Shown piece after piece: positions 38,238 to 48,267 of a DNA stretch of 64,000 bases (positions are counted from its first letter, which is position 1; each line of letters starts with the position of its first letter). The notes below the pieces were generated by a model. The model was not told where the DNA came from. It searched no databases and saw nothing but the letters and a program-made list of their open reading frames with translations. The stretch covers positions 124,001 through 188,000 of the forward strand of contig CAJIZY010000005.1 in assembly GCA_905181965.1 (NCBI GenBank), written 5' to 3'. Position numbers and translations under genes: made by a program. The DNA comes from Akkermansiaceae bacterium (lineage in GTDB: Bacteria > Verrucomicrobiota > Verrucomicrobiia > Verrucomicrobiales > Akkermansiaceae).

Positions 38238-40709
38238 CTATTTCCGGTATAAAAATGAATCTGACGTGAGAAGTGAAATCAACATTTCTTTAAAACTTCC
38301 ATTACTATCGACATAGGCTTTTTCCGCATTGATGAGAGTTTGCGAATCGCTGAGCAATTCATTACGTCCCATGAAAAAACGAAACGCATGTCTGACGAAT
38401 GATTGCTTAACGCGCTTGGACTGAGCCAGCTTGTGCATCATCTCGGAAACATTCGCCACTTCGCCATCAAGATCTTTTTCCCCGCTGTAGCTTATGGCAC
38501 CTTTGGTGGTGACCGCTTTGCCTTTCTCCTCAGTACGGAAACGACCGCTGTCATGATAACCTTCAAAAGGCATCCCGAGCGGATTCATTTTCTTGTGACA
38601 GCGCCAGCATTCTTCAGCTTCAACGACCGAGAAACGTTCGCGTAGCGTCTTGTTTTCATCCTCTGGCACCTTTGCGTCTACGTTAATGGGAACATCAAGG
38701 ACAAAGCCGGCCAGCAGCTTTTCACGTATCCACTTGCCTCGGCGCACAGGATCATTTTCAAAATTATTTGAATGGGCGGCCAGCCAAGAGGGTTGAGTGA
38801 GGATGCCAATGCGTTGCGCTTTAGGCAGACTGTAGGGCTTTTTACTCGAATTTTCAGCGCTACCCGGATTCACATTATAAGACATCGAGTAATGTTTATT
38901 ATGCAGTTTCTCAATCGGGCTCAGTTCGCCTGTGATCTTTTTACTTTCAAATTTTTCCTGCGCTTTTTGAGCCGCTTTCAATGGTCTATTACCGATGCTC
39001 GTGCTAAAAAAACTGAGGTTTGTGGTCAGCATGTTCTCCAGCACATTTTCGTCCTGGTCAACAAGGTAGAGAATTAACTGGTCAGTGTCGCTGACCATGC
39101 TTCGAGTGCCGCTCTCCGAATAATAAGCAAAGCGCTTTTCGTCCTTAAACACATTGGGAGCGTGGTGGTAGCCGAAAAATTCCCGGAAGAACTGGAGGAT
39201 CCTTGGATTTTTAATTCGATGCGCCGGGCGACTGTCACTTTTGGGACGAGTGAATAATTTCACACTGAGCAGTCGGCGTAACTCACGTTCCACATCTTCT
39301 TTTGTCTTGAGCTGGCCTGCTTTCATCACTTCGCCGAGCCCCGAAACACTTCCCCTAGGGGTCATGAGAAACTTTTCCAAGGTCTCATCAATCAGCGCCA
39401 TATCCTCCACTCCGTCCAGTGGATGCTTGGAGATTTTGTTCTTCGCATAGTAGAGCAGGTCGTCGACACCCGGCGAATCTAGGCCTCCCTTTTTATTTTT
39501 GTCCTTGCTACGCTTGTGGTCAAAGTCATCAAAGGGAGGACTGTTGAACAGGGCATAATTCAAGGCGTAAACAAGCTCATGTTCTGAGAGATGTCGGCGG
39601 CCGTGACTGTCCTTTTCACCCATGCCCAATTCTAGACGATAGACAAACTCCGGAGAGATCGCCATGGCGATTAGGACGCTTTGCAGTGCCATTAGATTGC
39701 CCTGAGGTAAGTTCTTCTTAAACAGGTCGTCGCCGTAGCGGCGCACTTCTTCGGGGTTCCCGTCACGATGCAAGAGGACCTTAAAGCAGGTCTGCACCGC
39801 CGTGTTGATGTCCGCGTCGCTTGGAGTTCCCTTAGAGTTGAGCACTTTAATAAAAGCCGGTTTGATCAAGCCGACATTCTTCACGAAACTGGTAACAGCC
39901 CCCCCGGCAAAGCCACCCGGATTGTTGGCGAACTTGCTACCGTCATTTTTAACCGTCACGCTGACAGGAATCGCTCGGCCGACCGTCAAGATCTCAGCCA
40001 TCTTTTCCGCATTCACCAGCAGTGTTTCAAGGGAAGTCTGATCAGCTACAATCGAGCTATAGTCGGTAATCCCCGAAGCATGGTGCACGAATTGAAAAAA
40101 GGGGTTGGCATAACGCAGGTGTTGGTAGGATCGTCCACGCGCAAGAGTCTTTCCTGCATGATCGCCTTCCTTAACGATATCTCGGCCTTTCCCTCCGATC
40201 TGAAATCCCTGCCTGGGCTTCTTCCCATATCGCTCGGCAAAGTTCGCTTCGTAAATAAACGGGCGGGTGCGCCACAAGCGAGCCGGGGTATACGCTTTTG
40301 TTGTAATACTGCCATTGAACAGCAATTCGTGGCTCATGTAGTTGGCGTAATCAGGCAGCAGTAGCTTCTCCTCCAGACCGGTGCCATGTCCTGATTTGTT
40401 GAGTTCAGAAGAGATCCATTGGATCACTTTTTGCAGCTCCGCGGCATCAGGGCGCTTCTTTTTTGCAGGCGGCATTTCATCATATTGGACCTGCTCGTAG
40501 ATTCTCTGCCAGACCCGCACCGTTTTAATCTTATCGAACTCTGCGTTGATCGCATACAAGTCTAGGTCGGCTTTCGGATCATCTGCATCGTGACAGTTCG
40601 TGCAATGCTTGTCCAAAAACGGCATCACAAGATCGTTGTAGCTCCGCATATCCACCGCCATTACCGAAACCGGCAAAAGCAAAATGAGGAGTAATACTTG
40701 CTTCTTCAT
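38238..40709 (-). CDS. DUF1592/1588/1585-type cytochrome protein
   Basis: 823 residues from ATG 40709 (MKKQVLLLILLLPVSVMA signal peptide); ATG 40721 adds four residues. Haem site CTNCHDADDPKADLDLY near the N-terminus. The middle is divergent from the other two DUF1592-type proteins: I see no clear LamG or discoidin insert, and a lysine-rich patch HKRSKDKNKKGG occurs near residue 400. A C-terminal haem site CWRCHKKMNPLGMPFEGY is the DUF1588 signature, followed by a DUF1585-like tail (SFVRHAFRFFMGRNE). First gene of the operon with DUF1552 and SASA. About 200 bases upstream (40722-40918) hold no gene. Function unknown; probably surface or periplasmic. Confidence 0.88.
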   Translation of the reverse strand: MKKQVLLLILLLPVSVMAVDMRSYNDLVMPFLDKHCTNCHDADDPKADLDLYAINAEFDKIKTVRVWQRIYEQVQYDEMPPAKKKRPDAAELQKVIQWISSELNKSGHGTGLEEKLLLPDYANYMSHELLFNGSITTKAYTPARLWRTRPFIYEANFAERYGKKPRQGFQIGGKGRDIVKEGDHAGKTLARGRSYQHLRYANPFFQFVHHASGITDYSSIVADQTSLETLLVNAEKMAEILTVGRAIPVSVTVKNDGSKFANNPGGFAGGAVTSFVKNVGLIKPAFIKVLNSKGTPSDADINTAVQTCFKVLLHRDGNPEEVRRYGDDLFKKNLPQGNLMALQSVLIAMAISPEFVYRLELGMGEKDSHGRRHLSEHELVYALNYALFNSPPFDDFDHKRSKDKNKKGGLDSPGVDDLLYYAKNKISKHPLDGVEDMALIDETLEKFLMTPRGSVSGLGEVMKAGQLKTKEDVERELRRLLSVKLFTRPKSDSRPAHRIKNPRILQFFREFFGYHHAPNVFKDEKRFAYYSESGTRSMVSDTDQLILYLVDQDENVLENMLTTNLSFFSTSIGNRPLKAAQKAQEKFESKKITGELSPIEKLHNKHYSMSYNVNPGSAENSSKKPYSLPKAQRIGILTQPSWLAAHSNNFENDPVRRGKWIREKLLAGFVLDVPINVDAKVPEDENKTLRERFSVVEAEECWRCHKKMNPLGMPFEGYHDSGRFRTEEKGKAVTTKGAISYSGEKDLDGEVANVSEMMHKLAQSKRVKQSFVRHAFRFFMGRNELLSDSQTLINAEKAYVDSNGSFKEMLISLLTSDSFLYRK

Positions 40710-40918
40710 GACCCAATTCAATCCAAGCGATGTAGTGACTCAGGGGTAAAGGTCAATGGATAATAAGCACTTGAAGAAGGCCACCTGCCTGATGCTTTAC
40801 CTTTGCAAGCTACTTGGCCTCTCCCTGCCCTTGGAATGAGTCGCCGCCCCTCTGGTCGCCTGTAATGACGAAGGAATCTCAAAGGTCACGATGATGAAGA
40901 TCCCATAATGGATCCGAT

Positions 40919-42154
40919 TTACCCTTTAAGCAAACCGAGGTCCTTCTCGCTACTTCCGAAGGCACCCAAGTCCACATTGTGTTTGTGGAGCAGCTCCAGG
41001 TAGAGATTGCAAAGAGGAGTCGGCTTTTCGAGAACGGTGTGGGCTTGATGACGGTAACCGCCACCTGCCACGATTGTCGGGAGATTGTTGCAGGTGTGAT
41101 TTGAAGAATCACCAAAATTACTCCCGATCACCACGGTGGTATGGTCCAGCAAACTCCCCTCTCCTTCGTCGATCTGATCGAGCTCAGCGAGAAAGCGGTC
41201 GAGATGTTTGACGATGTCGACTTCGATCCGGCTGAGCTTGCCGAGCGCATCAGCCTTGCCTCCGTGGTGCGAAAGGGTGTGCCATCCCCCCGTCGCGCCG
41301 GGAACATTGATCGCGCCATAAATCCAATCAAGCGAGAGCGTAATGACTCTCGTCGAGTCCGTCTGCAACGCCAGTTTGGAAAGCTCAAAGAGATTGCGGA
41401 CCTTGGTCGAGAAAGCGAATTCCTGGTCATCGCTCAAGGTATTAGGAACTTCCGGCTTTTTGGTTTTGAGCCAAAATTCCTCGTGCTTCAATTGCGCTTC
41501 CAGTTCTGAAATGACGGTCCGGTAGGATTCGATCTTCGAGGCATCGCCTCCTCCCTTCTTCTTGATCTGCTCCATGTCGCGGTAGAGGGAGTGCACGATC
41601 TGCTGGTCGTTCTCGATCTGTTGGCGCTTCGCACTCAGATCTTCTTCACCAAAGAGCCGTTCAAAGATCTGCCGTTCGTCATGCATCGGTGGAATGGCCA
41701 CCCCGCGATCATTCCAGGAGCATCCCCAGCCACGGTCGTAGATACTGAAGGAAAGATACGGAAATCGCGTGTCACCACCCATCTCGCGGGCGAGGATCTG
41801 GTCGAGCGAAATAGTATTGGTGAAATTCGTGGCTTCGGGACTCGGCGCTCCGGTCAGGAAAGACTTTTCCGAATCATGGTTGCTAGTCTCCATCCCCGGG
41901 TGAAAGAAGTTTTGAAAAATCGTCATTTTCTCCCTCACTGCCATCTCTTTGAGATACTTGGAACTGGTCAAGTCCCCCCGCTTGGTGGGAAAGAAATTTG
42001 GTTCATAGAAACCGAGCGAATTGCAAATGAAGATGACCCGTTTCGGCGGGGCTTCCACTCCTAGGGCGCTTGCCGCCCGCGCATTCAGCGAATGCAAAGC
42101 CAACGGAAGGGCCGCTCCAAACCTCAAAAACTCTCTTCGGCGGTATTGCTTCAT
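40919..42154 (-). CDS. DUF1552 family protein, Tat-exported
   Basis: 411 residues from ATG 42154, which overlaps the stop of the DUF1592-type gene as ATGA; a longer in-frame start inside that gene is rejected. N-terminal YRRREFLRFGAALPLALHS is a twin-arginine signal. Family blocks: RVIFICNSLGFYEPNFFP, MTIFQNFFHPGMETSNHDSEKSFLTG, DHTTVVIGSNFGDSSNHTCNNLPTIVAGGGY. Reads through the region where the 7.4-8.7 kb paralogue is shifted. Secreted, function unknown, partner of the frameshifted gene at 42.2-45.0 kb. Confidence 0.9.
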   Translation of the reverse strand: MKQYRRREFLRFGAALPLALHSLNARAASALGVEAPPKRVIFICNSLGFYEPNFFPTKRGDLTSSKYLKEMAVREKMTIFQNFFHPGMETSNHDSEKSFLTGAPSPEATNFTNTISLDQILAREMGGDTRFPYLSFSIYDRGWGCSWNDRGVAIPPMHDERQIFERLFGEEDLSAKRQQIENDQQIVHSLYRDMEQIKKKGGGDASKIESYRTVISELEAQLKHEEFWLKTKKPEVPNTLSDDQEFAFSTKVRNLFELSKLALQTDSTRVITLSLDWIYGAINVPGATGGWHTLSHHGGKADALGKLSRIEVDIVKHLDRFLAELDQIDEGEGSLLDHTTVVIGSNFGDSSNHTCNNLPTIVAGGGYRHQAHTVLEKPTPLCNLYLELLHKHNVDLGAFGSSEKDLGLLKG

Positions 42155-44954
42155 TTCTCTTTTCCGTTCGTTGAATGAGTAAGGACGTGGGTCATGAGAG
42201 TTCCCAGCCGCAGGTTTCCAGGATTCGTTCCAAGAAAGTCCCACAACTGAAGGCGCTGGCTCAAATCCGGCTTGTCTCCATAGGCGTATTCGAAAAACTT
42301 CTTCCCAAAGTTATAGGCAAGCTTCCGCTCGCTGGAGAGCAAAACCTTCTTGAGCCCAAAAATGTCCTGGAAGCTGGCATCGTCGATCTCTCCGGATGCA
42401 TCAACTGGTGCACCCCTCTTAAAGTAGCCTTGAGGACGATACTGAAAAGTGCCTCCATGGGCTTGCTTAACCCGATATTGATCACGCCATCCCCCCGTGG
42501 CATCAAAGCTCTCCAATGCGAAGCCATACCCGTCGATACTCTTGTGGCAGGCGTAGCAAGTCTTGTTGCTTTTGTGCTGATCGATCTGTTCCTTGAGCGT
42601 CTTTGCTTCTCCGTGTTCCGGTTCCAAGGCCGGAACACTCTCCGGCGGTGGCGAGAGCGGCGTGCCCACAATATTTTTGGAGATCCAGGCTCCCCGTAAA
42701 ATGGGCGAGGTTTCGAAGCCATCCGTCGTCACTTTCAAGACACTCCCCATCGTGAGAAGTCCGCCACGGGGCACTTCGTCTGAAAAGTTTACCTTGCGTA
42801 TTTTTTGTCCAGTCACTCCCTTGATCCCGTAGTGCCGGGCAAGCCGTTGATTGAGAAAAGTGAAATTCGAATCGATGAGATTTCGGGCGGGAAGATTTTC
42901 ATGGATCAAATGCTGAAGGTATTTCCGGGTTTCGATGGGGAGGTAGTAATTCAGAAGGTCATCGTAAAGCGGGTAGAGTTTCAAGGAAGGCGCCACCTTA
43001 TTGAGGCCACGCAGATTCAGCCACTGATCACTGAAGGAGCGAACCATGCGGCGACTGCGCTTGTCGGCCAACATTCTCTGAAATTGATCATTTAAAGTCG
43101 CGCCATGAAGCGAGTCTGAAACAGCCAACTTCAAAAGTTCCTCATCAGGAACCGAAAGCCACAAAATACGAGCGAGATCCGAGGCTTTGCCAAACGACGA
43201 ATTGGCATGCTCCCCGGGCGCCATCAGGAATCTTGGTGAACAAAGAATAGCCTTTAGCCCAACCTTGGTCGCCTCGACAAAGTCGCCTCTCTCCTCAAGT
43301 CGGCGAAGTCCAACCCGGTAGTATGGCGCCAATTCCTCCTCACTGAGAGTCGACGCAAAAGCTCGCTTCGCAAAACGGCGAATCACTTTTTTTAAATCAT
43401 CGGGGTTCCTTGAAGCAACTGTAACCGTGGACGTTTCAACCTGTTCAACCAAAGGAGTGATAAGGTCCAACTTGCCAATCGAAGCGATTGATTTCCCATC
43501 TAATTGAACGGAGGCCGTCACCTGGAACTTGATAAAGCGACTGGTCGTTTCCTGCGGAAAGATAACCGCTTGTTCGTTGGCAAGCCTGACATCCAGTCCA
43601 CCTTCCATCACCTTATCATCCCACGTTTTTCCATCGTCGGAAAAGTAAATCTCGTATGCCTTGACCAAGCCATTGCCATTTCCGCCCGACCAGGTCGCAA
43701 AAGAAAGTCCTTCGATGACCGCTCCATTCGGGTTTTCAAAAATCACATAATGCGGCGGCTTCGCCACTGAGGGAGAGAAGCGCGTGTGCCAGAAGGTCAG
43801 ATTCGAACCATCCTGCATCCTTTCCTTTTCCATCCCCTCCTGAAAACTACTTACCGTAAACACGCCGCCGATCCGCTTGAGCTCAGTTTGGAACCCGGAA
43901 GCCTTTTGGGCCTTCCGTTGCCCGGCCTCAATTCTCAATCCATCGAAGACTTGTTGATAAGACGTCGGAGGCCATGAATCCACCACCGGCCCCCGGACCT
44001 TCAATTGCTTGATGTAGATTCCCTCCTTTGGATTCTTTTGACGAAAATTGTGCCGCGAAAAGCAGTGCACCGAAACGCTTTCTCCGGGATGGAGGTAGGC
44101 GCGGATGGGATACGATTCCAATTTCTTGTTCCCCAACGAGACCACCCCCAGTAAACGCTGCAGCTGCGGCCGGTCATCGGCATAGTAATACTTTCCCGCA
44201 TAAACTTGCAGGCTCATATCGTCTTCGAAGTCGGCCACCTTAGCGGCATCAAATGTCAACTCATACCAGCCTGCCACCGGGGGCTCAAAGTTGTCGTAGA
44301 AGAAAGAATAGCTGTTGCCATTGTTGGCCCGGGTCCACGAGAAAAGGGCGCCTTCCTGATAGGGCCGATGGTAGATCCGGTAGCTCTCATGACTGTCTCG
44401 GACCTTGTTCGTGACCCAGCTCCTCTCCGCGGGAAACCCATCATCCGGAAAGGCATGATCGAGCATTTCGTCTGCCACTGAAAAATACGATCCCAGCATC
44501 TCACGGCTCAACTTGATCTTGCGATTGGAATCAAAATCGTTCGTCCCCCGGTCTTCGGGAATTTTTCCGGCAAGATCGAGGTCTGTCCTCAACAAATCAT
44601 TCACCAACCCACAAATTCATACCGACTAAGACGACGGAAGGATTTCTCAACATGCTTTCCCTGCCGACCAGCGAGCCATTCCAGCAGCTCTCGCTTCTCC
44701 TTTGCATCCGGCTGATCTTTGTCCGCGGGAGGCATTTTCCCCGTCACCAAATTCTCAAAAATCAGAGAACCATCGAAGTCCTCTTTCCCGAGTATCACAG
44801 AGAGATCCAGCCCCCCTTTGTCCGAGCCGTCGCCGTGACAATCGAAGCAGTAGTGCTCAAAAATCTCTAACGCCTTCTCGTCAGCAATAGCAGCAAGAGC
44901 TGCCGGCCCCATCAGGCACGCAATGCTGAATACAATTGAAAGGCTCTTCTTCAT
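42151..44954 (-). pseudogene. DUF1587/1595/1592/1588/1585 cytochrome protein with two beta inserts, one frameshift
   Basis: Signal peptide from ATG 44954 (MKKSLSIVFSIACLMGPAALA), haem site CFDCHGDGSDKGGLDLS, then RRLSRYEFV where the frame ends (GW, stop at 44601). The family sequence resumes with VNDLLRTDLDLAG in the -1 frame near 44601-44615, consistent with one missing G in GGG. The rest is open: a jelly-roll insert (GWYELTFDAAKVAD), a discoidin-like insert (YEIYFSDDGKTWDD), DUF1595, DUF1592 (RILWLSVPDEELL), DUF1588 with haem site CYACHKSIDGYGFALESFD, and DUF1585. The stop overlaps the start of the DUF1552 partner. A single homopolymer-type break could be a sequencing error. Confidence 0.85.
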
Positions 44955-45035
44955 CTTTCGATCAAATCTCTCCAAAATCAGGACTAGCAAAAGGATTTTC
45001 ATCTTCCCACTCTTTAAGCCAATAAAGATATCCCC

Positions 45036-45081
45036 TGATATCAGATCCAAATTAGAAAATAGGGCGAGATTATTAATAATC
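45036..45081. promoter_or_regulatory. AT-rich palindromes upstream of the iron ABC operon
   Basis: Two perfect palindromes occur in the 292-base divergent gap: TGATATCA at 45036-45043 and GATTATTAATAATC at 45068-45081. GATTAT/ATAATC half-sites recall the GATAAT repeats of Fur boxes, which would suit an iron-import operon, but the spacing and sequence do not fit the 19-bp Fur consensus well. They lie 165-210 bases from the ATG at 45247, so control of the divergent DUF1592 gene is equally possible. Confidence 0.35.
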
Positions 45082-45246
45082 CTCAAAGAATAAGGACTAA
45101 CTGCTAAAGCCACCCAAACAAAAGAAAATCGATAATCTGGCTCTTAAACTGATTTGGCCTAAATTTTACCAAAAGCTTATTCAAGCGCTAAAATGTCACA
45201 AGCGACCAGAAGCATATCCACTGAAATTGTTCAAGTTACTAACTAA

Positions 45247-46263
45247 ATGAAAACACGATTTTCTTCACCTATAGCAGCAATCGCTTTCTTCGTAGGCTTC
45301 CTAGCGCAAGCTGAAGAAGTTCGATTATATTCCGAGCGCCATTACGACGCAGACAAAGAAGTATTTTCTGAATTCACGGATAAAACTGGTATTGAAGTTA
45401 AAGTCGTCAAAGCCGGTGCCAACGAACTTATTGCTAGGCTCAAATCAGAGAAGAATTCTCCACAAGCTGATCTCTATATCACTTCCGATGCTGCAAGCCT
45501 CACAAAAGCATCAAAAGCTGGTCTCCTAGCTCCACTTAAAAGTGAACTCATTAATGCTGCAGTACCTCAGGCGCTTCGGGGGAAGCAAGATACGTGGGCC
45601 GCTTTTACGATGAGAGGGCGAATCCTTGTCTATGCTAAGGACCGGGTCAAAGGACAACTCCCGAAAAGTTATCAAGATCTCGCTTCACCAGAGTATCGAG
45701 GTAACCTTCTGATTCGTTCCTCAACGAGTAAATACAACCGTTCCCTCCTCGCCTCTATCATAGCAATCCAAGGAAAAGCGAAGGCTATACAATGGGCTAC
45801 CGGGATGAAAAATAATTTCGCCCGACCGCCTCAAGGAAATGATCGTGACCAAGTTCGCGCCGTCGCAAAAGGCATCGCAGACTATGCTATTGTCAACACC
45901 TACTACCTCGGACTTCTAAAAAATGGGGAAAGCCAGGAGGACCGTGACGCGCACGCTGCCGTAGGAGTGGTCTTACCAACATCAGGAGATCGTGGAACAC
46001 ACGTCAACATCAGCGGAGGTGGAATTATTAAGGGTGCCAAGAACTCCAGTAATGCTCGTAAGCTTTTGGAATACCTTGTCTCAGAAAAAGTCCAAAAAAA
46101 ATATCAACGACTCACTTCCGAATACGCCGTATCCACCAAGGTTGAACATGAGCCATTACAAAAAGCTTGGGGTGAAATTAATCCAGATCTTGAATCAATT
46201 CACGACCTCGGGATCTACGACCAAGAAGCCCAGAAAATTTTCAATATGGTGGGATGGAAGTAA
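45247..46263 (+). CDS. Ferric iron ABC transporter, periplasmic substrate-binding protein (FbpA/FutA-like)
   Basis: 338 residues with a signal peptide cleaved near AQA-EEV. The mature N-terminus VRLYSERHYDAD is the hallmark of Fe3+-binding proteins of the FutA/AfuA type. Tyr219-Tyr220 in NTYYLG supply the paired iron-ligand tyrosines. RGNLLIRSSTSKYNRSLLASII and HVNISGGGIIKGAKN are further conserved segments. It binds ferric iron in the periplasm and hands it to the permease encoded downstream. First gene of the operon 45247-49293, which appears more AT-rich than its flanks. Divergent from the DUF1592-type gene. Confidence 0.92.
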   Translation: MKTRFSSPIAAIAFFVGFLAQAEEVRLYSERHYDADKEVFSEFTDKTGIEVKVVKAGANELIARLKSEKNSPQADLYITSDAASLTKASKAGLLAPLKSELINAAVPQALRGKQDTWAAFTMRGRILVYAKDRVKGQLPKSYQDLASPEYRGNLLIRSSTSKYNRSLLASIIAIQGKAKAIQWATGMKNNFARPPQGNDRDQVRAVAKGIADYAIVNTYYLGLLKNGESQEDRDAHAAVGVVLPTSGDRGTHVNISGGGIIKGAKNSSNARKLLEYLVSEKVQKKYQRLTSEYAVSTKVEHEPLQKAWGEINPDLESIHDLGIYDQEAQKIFNMVGWK

Positions 46264-46293
46264 CCGCTTAGATTCATCAATTCCTGGTATTAA

Positions 46294-46575
46294 ATGTGCC
46301 TCATTAAAGAGAAAGCAACTGGCAAAATTGGCCCCTGCCTTTGGCACTTTCTTGCTTGGACGCTCGGGCTACTTCTACTAATACCTCTCTTCATTTTACT
46401 TTTATATTTTTTAGCAAAGCACTCCTCAAAGGAATCAAGTGGCGCAACCCAAATCCAGTCGACCGACAGGTTCTCCGTCAAGATTTCTGAGGATCCGAAA
46501 AGCTTTCCATCAGAAAAATCACTTTTCCTAACCAGTGATCTGGAGAGAAATGCTGAAAGAGAGGGGTGGCGCTGA
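46294..46575 (+). CDS. Small one-TM protein resembling the permease N-terminus
   Basis: 93 residues lying between the binding-protein and permease genes, 30 bases after one and 20 before the other. LWHFLAWTLGLLLLIPLFILLL aligns with the first membrane segment of the next gene (LWKFLAWALGLTLLAPVLVILL), and the DNA under it is similar too. It therefore looks like a duplicated first exon-like piece of the permease that has kept an open frame. The C-terminal half is polar (SKESSGATQIQSTDRF) and unrecognised. No clear Shine-Dalgarno site is visible. It could be a small membrane subunit or a relic of a partial duplication. Confidence 0.5.
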   Translation: MCLIKEKATGKIGPCLWHFLAWTLGLLLLIPLFILLLYFLAKHSSKESSGATQIQSTDRFSVKISEDPKSFPSEKSLFLTSDLERNAEREGWR

Positions 46576-46595
46576 TCGTCTAAAACTTCGAATAG

Positions 46596-48266
46596 ATGTT
46601 CTTCAAGAAAAAACCCTTTCATTCAGATACATGGGGGCTCCGATTATGGAAATTTTTAGCTTGGGCGCTTGGGCTGACTTTATTGGCTCCCGTCTTAGTA
46701 ATACTTTTATCGTTATTTAGTAGCTTGTCTCCGGACTCAACGGAAGCTTGGCAACAAATCAGCAGCTTTCTTCTCAAGGATGCCATCAAAGAAACAATCA
46801 TCCTTGTTATTGGTTCCTGCGTTGTGGCCTCCTTACTTGGCATCCCAGCAGCCTGGTTTATCGAAAACTTTGATTTTCCTGGGAAACGGCTTCTTTCCAT
46901 CGCACTCGTCTTACCTCTTGCAATTCCTCCATTTATAGCGGCAATCATCTCGAGTGACCTAAGGGAGAAATTGATCCCTTTCCTCATTAAAATTCGCAGG
47001 GAAGAAGGAGTTGAATCCTTTCTCTGGTGGGAGGAGCATCTGCGTTATGGCTGTCTCATTTTACTTTTTGGGTCACTCCTATATCCCTACGTGTTTCTTG
47101 CTGGTCGAAGCGCTTTTGCCGGAAGCGGAATTATCATGGGAGAAGCGGGTCGGATGCTTGGACGTTCTCCTTGGCGAGTTTTTAGTTCAATCCAACTTCC
47201 GCTCGCTCGTCCTGCCCTTGCCGCAGGGATCTTCCTGGTTGCAATGGAGGTAATCAATGATTACGGGGCGGTGAAACACTTTGGTTTCAATACTTTGACC
47301 GTTACCCTTTTCACAACTTGGTTTGGGATGGATCAGATCGAAACTGCTAAAAAACTAGCCAGTTGGATTCTCATAAGTGTCTTCTTTCTCGTTGCTTTGG
47401 AACATTGGCATCGTGGGCGTGCTCTTCGTAGCCTTCACCCTGAAGGCGCTAAATCTTTCGGCTCTCCTTCTTCGATAATCACTCGCATAGCTTGCTACCT
47501 TTCTTGTTTAGTTCCCATCTCACTTGGCCTTATTCTACCACTCTTTGGGCTCATCGACTGGCTCCTAAAATCTTCGAGTATCTACGATCAAATTGATTGG
47601 GAAGAAATCATCACTGCAAGTCGCCACACTCTCATTCTCGCACTCAGCTCAACGGTAATTTGTCTTGCAACTGCCCTAATAATTATCGGAGCCGCTCGTT
47701 TTTCTACAAATCCAATTTTGCGTGTCATCTCTAAGTTCTCGACCGTGGCTGGTTACGCTTGTCCAGGAACTGTCATCGCTCTCGGTGTCATGGGCTTTGC
47801 GGTCGCTCTAGGAAACCAATTCCCCTCAGAAAGTTGGATAGGAAGGCTCCTCGTCCCGAGCGGTTTTATATGGCTGCTTTTTGCAATCGTAACCCGCTAT
47901 TTTTCCATAGGCTCCCAAATGGTTCAACAAGGGTTAGCTCGACAGAATAAGAGCCTTGATCAAAGCTCTTTTAGTCTCGGCAAAACACCTACCAAAACGT
48001 TTTTTAGAATCAACCTTCCACTCCTAAAGCCCAGCATCTTGGGAGGTGCAACACTTGTATTCGTTGATGTCTGCAAAGAGTTGCCACTTTGCTTACTTCT
48101 GCGTCCTTTTGATTTTGAAACTCTTAGCACTCTTACTTATAGCAAGGTCGATCAAGGTGCAATTTACGCTTGTGCGATACCCTCTCTATTTTTGATTTCG
48201 GTTAGTATGCTTGGGCTGATTATCGTAGAATTAAATGGTTGGCGTAAGCTTTCCAAAACGAAATAA
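46596..48266 (+). CDS. Ferric iron ABC transporter permease (FbpB-like)
   Basis: 556 residues, highly hydrophobic, with about 12 membrane segments in two homologous halves typical of fused FbpB/SfuB-type permeases. An EAA-type loop occurs in each half (GEAGRMLGRSPWRVFSSIQLPLARPALAAG in the first, SSFSLGKTPTKTFFRINLPLLKPSILGG in the second); these bind the ATPase. It forms the inner-membrane iron channel. The ATPase gene starts one base after its stop. The N-terminal membrane segment is duplicated in the small gene just upstream. Confidence 0.92.
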   Translation: MFFKKKPFHSDTWGLRLWKFLAWALGLTLLAPVLVILLSLFSSLSPDSTEAWQQISSFLLKDAIKETIILVIGSCVVASLLGIPAAWFIENFDFPGKRLLSIALVLPLAIPPFIAAIISSDLREKLIPFLIKIRREEGVESFLWWEEHLRYGCLILLFGSLLYPYVFLAGRSAFAGSGIIMGEAGRMLGRSPWRVFSSIQLPLARPALAAGIFLVAMEVINDYGAVKHFGFNTLTVTLFTTWFGMDQIETAKKLASWILISVFFLVALEHWHRGRALRSLHPEGAKSFGSPSSIITRIACYLSCLVPISLGLILPLFGLIDWLLKSSSIYDQIDWEEIITASRHTLILALSSTVICLATALIIIGAARFSTNPILRVISKFSTVAGYACPGTVIALGVMGFAVALGNQFPSESWIGRLLVPSGFIWLLFAIVTRYFSIGSQMVQQGLARQNKSLDQSSFSLGKTPTKTFFRINLPLLKPSILGGATLVFVDVCKELPLCLLLRPFDFETLSTLTYSKVDQGAIYACAIPSLFLISVSMLGLIIVELNGWRKLSKTK

Positions 48267-48267
48267 G

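Noticed and set aside
44601-44615. Programmed -1 frameshift in the DUF1592 gene
   Set aside because: No X XXY YYZ heptamer and no obvious downstream hairpin; a missing G in GGG is sufficient.
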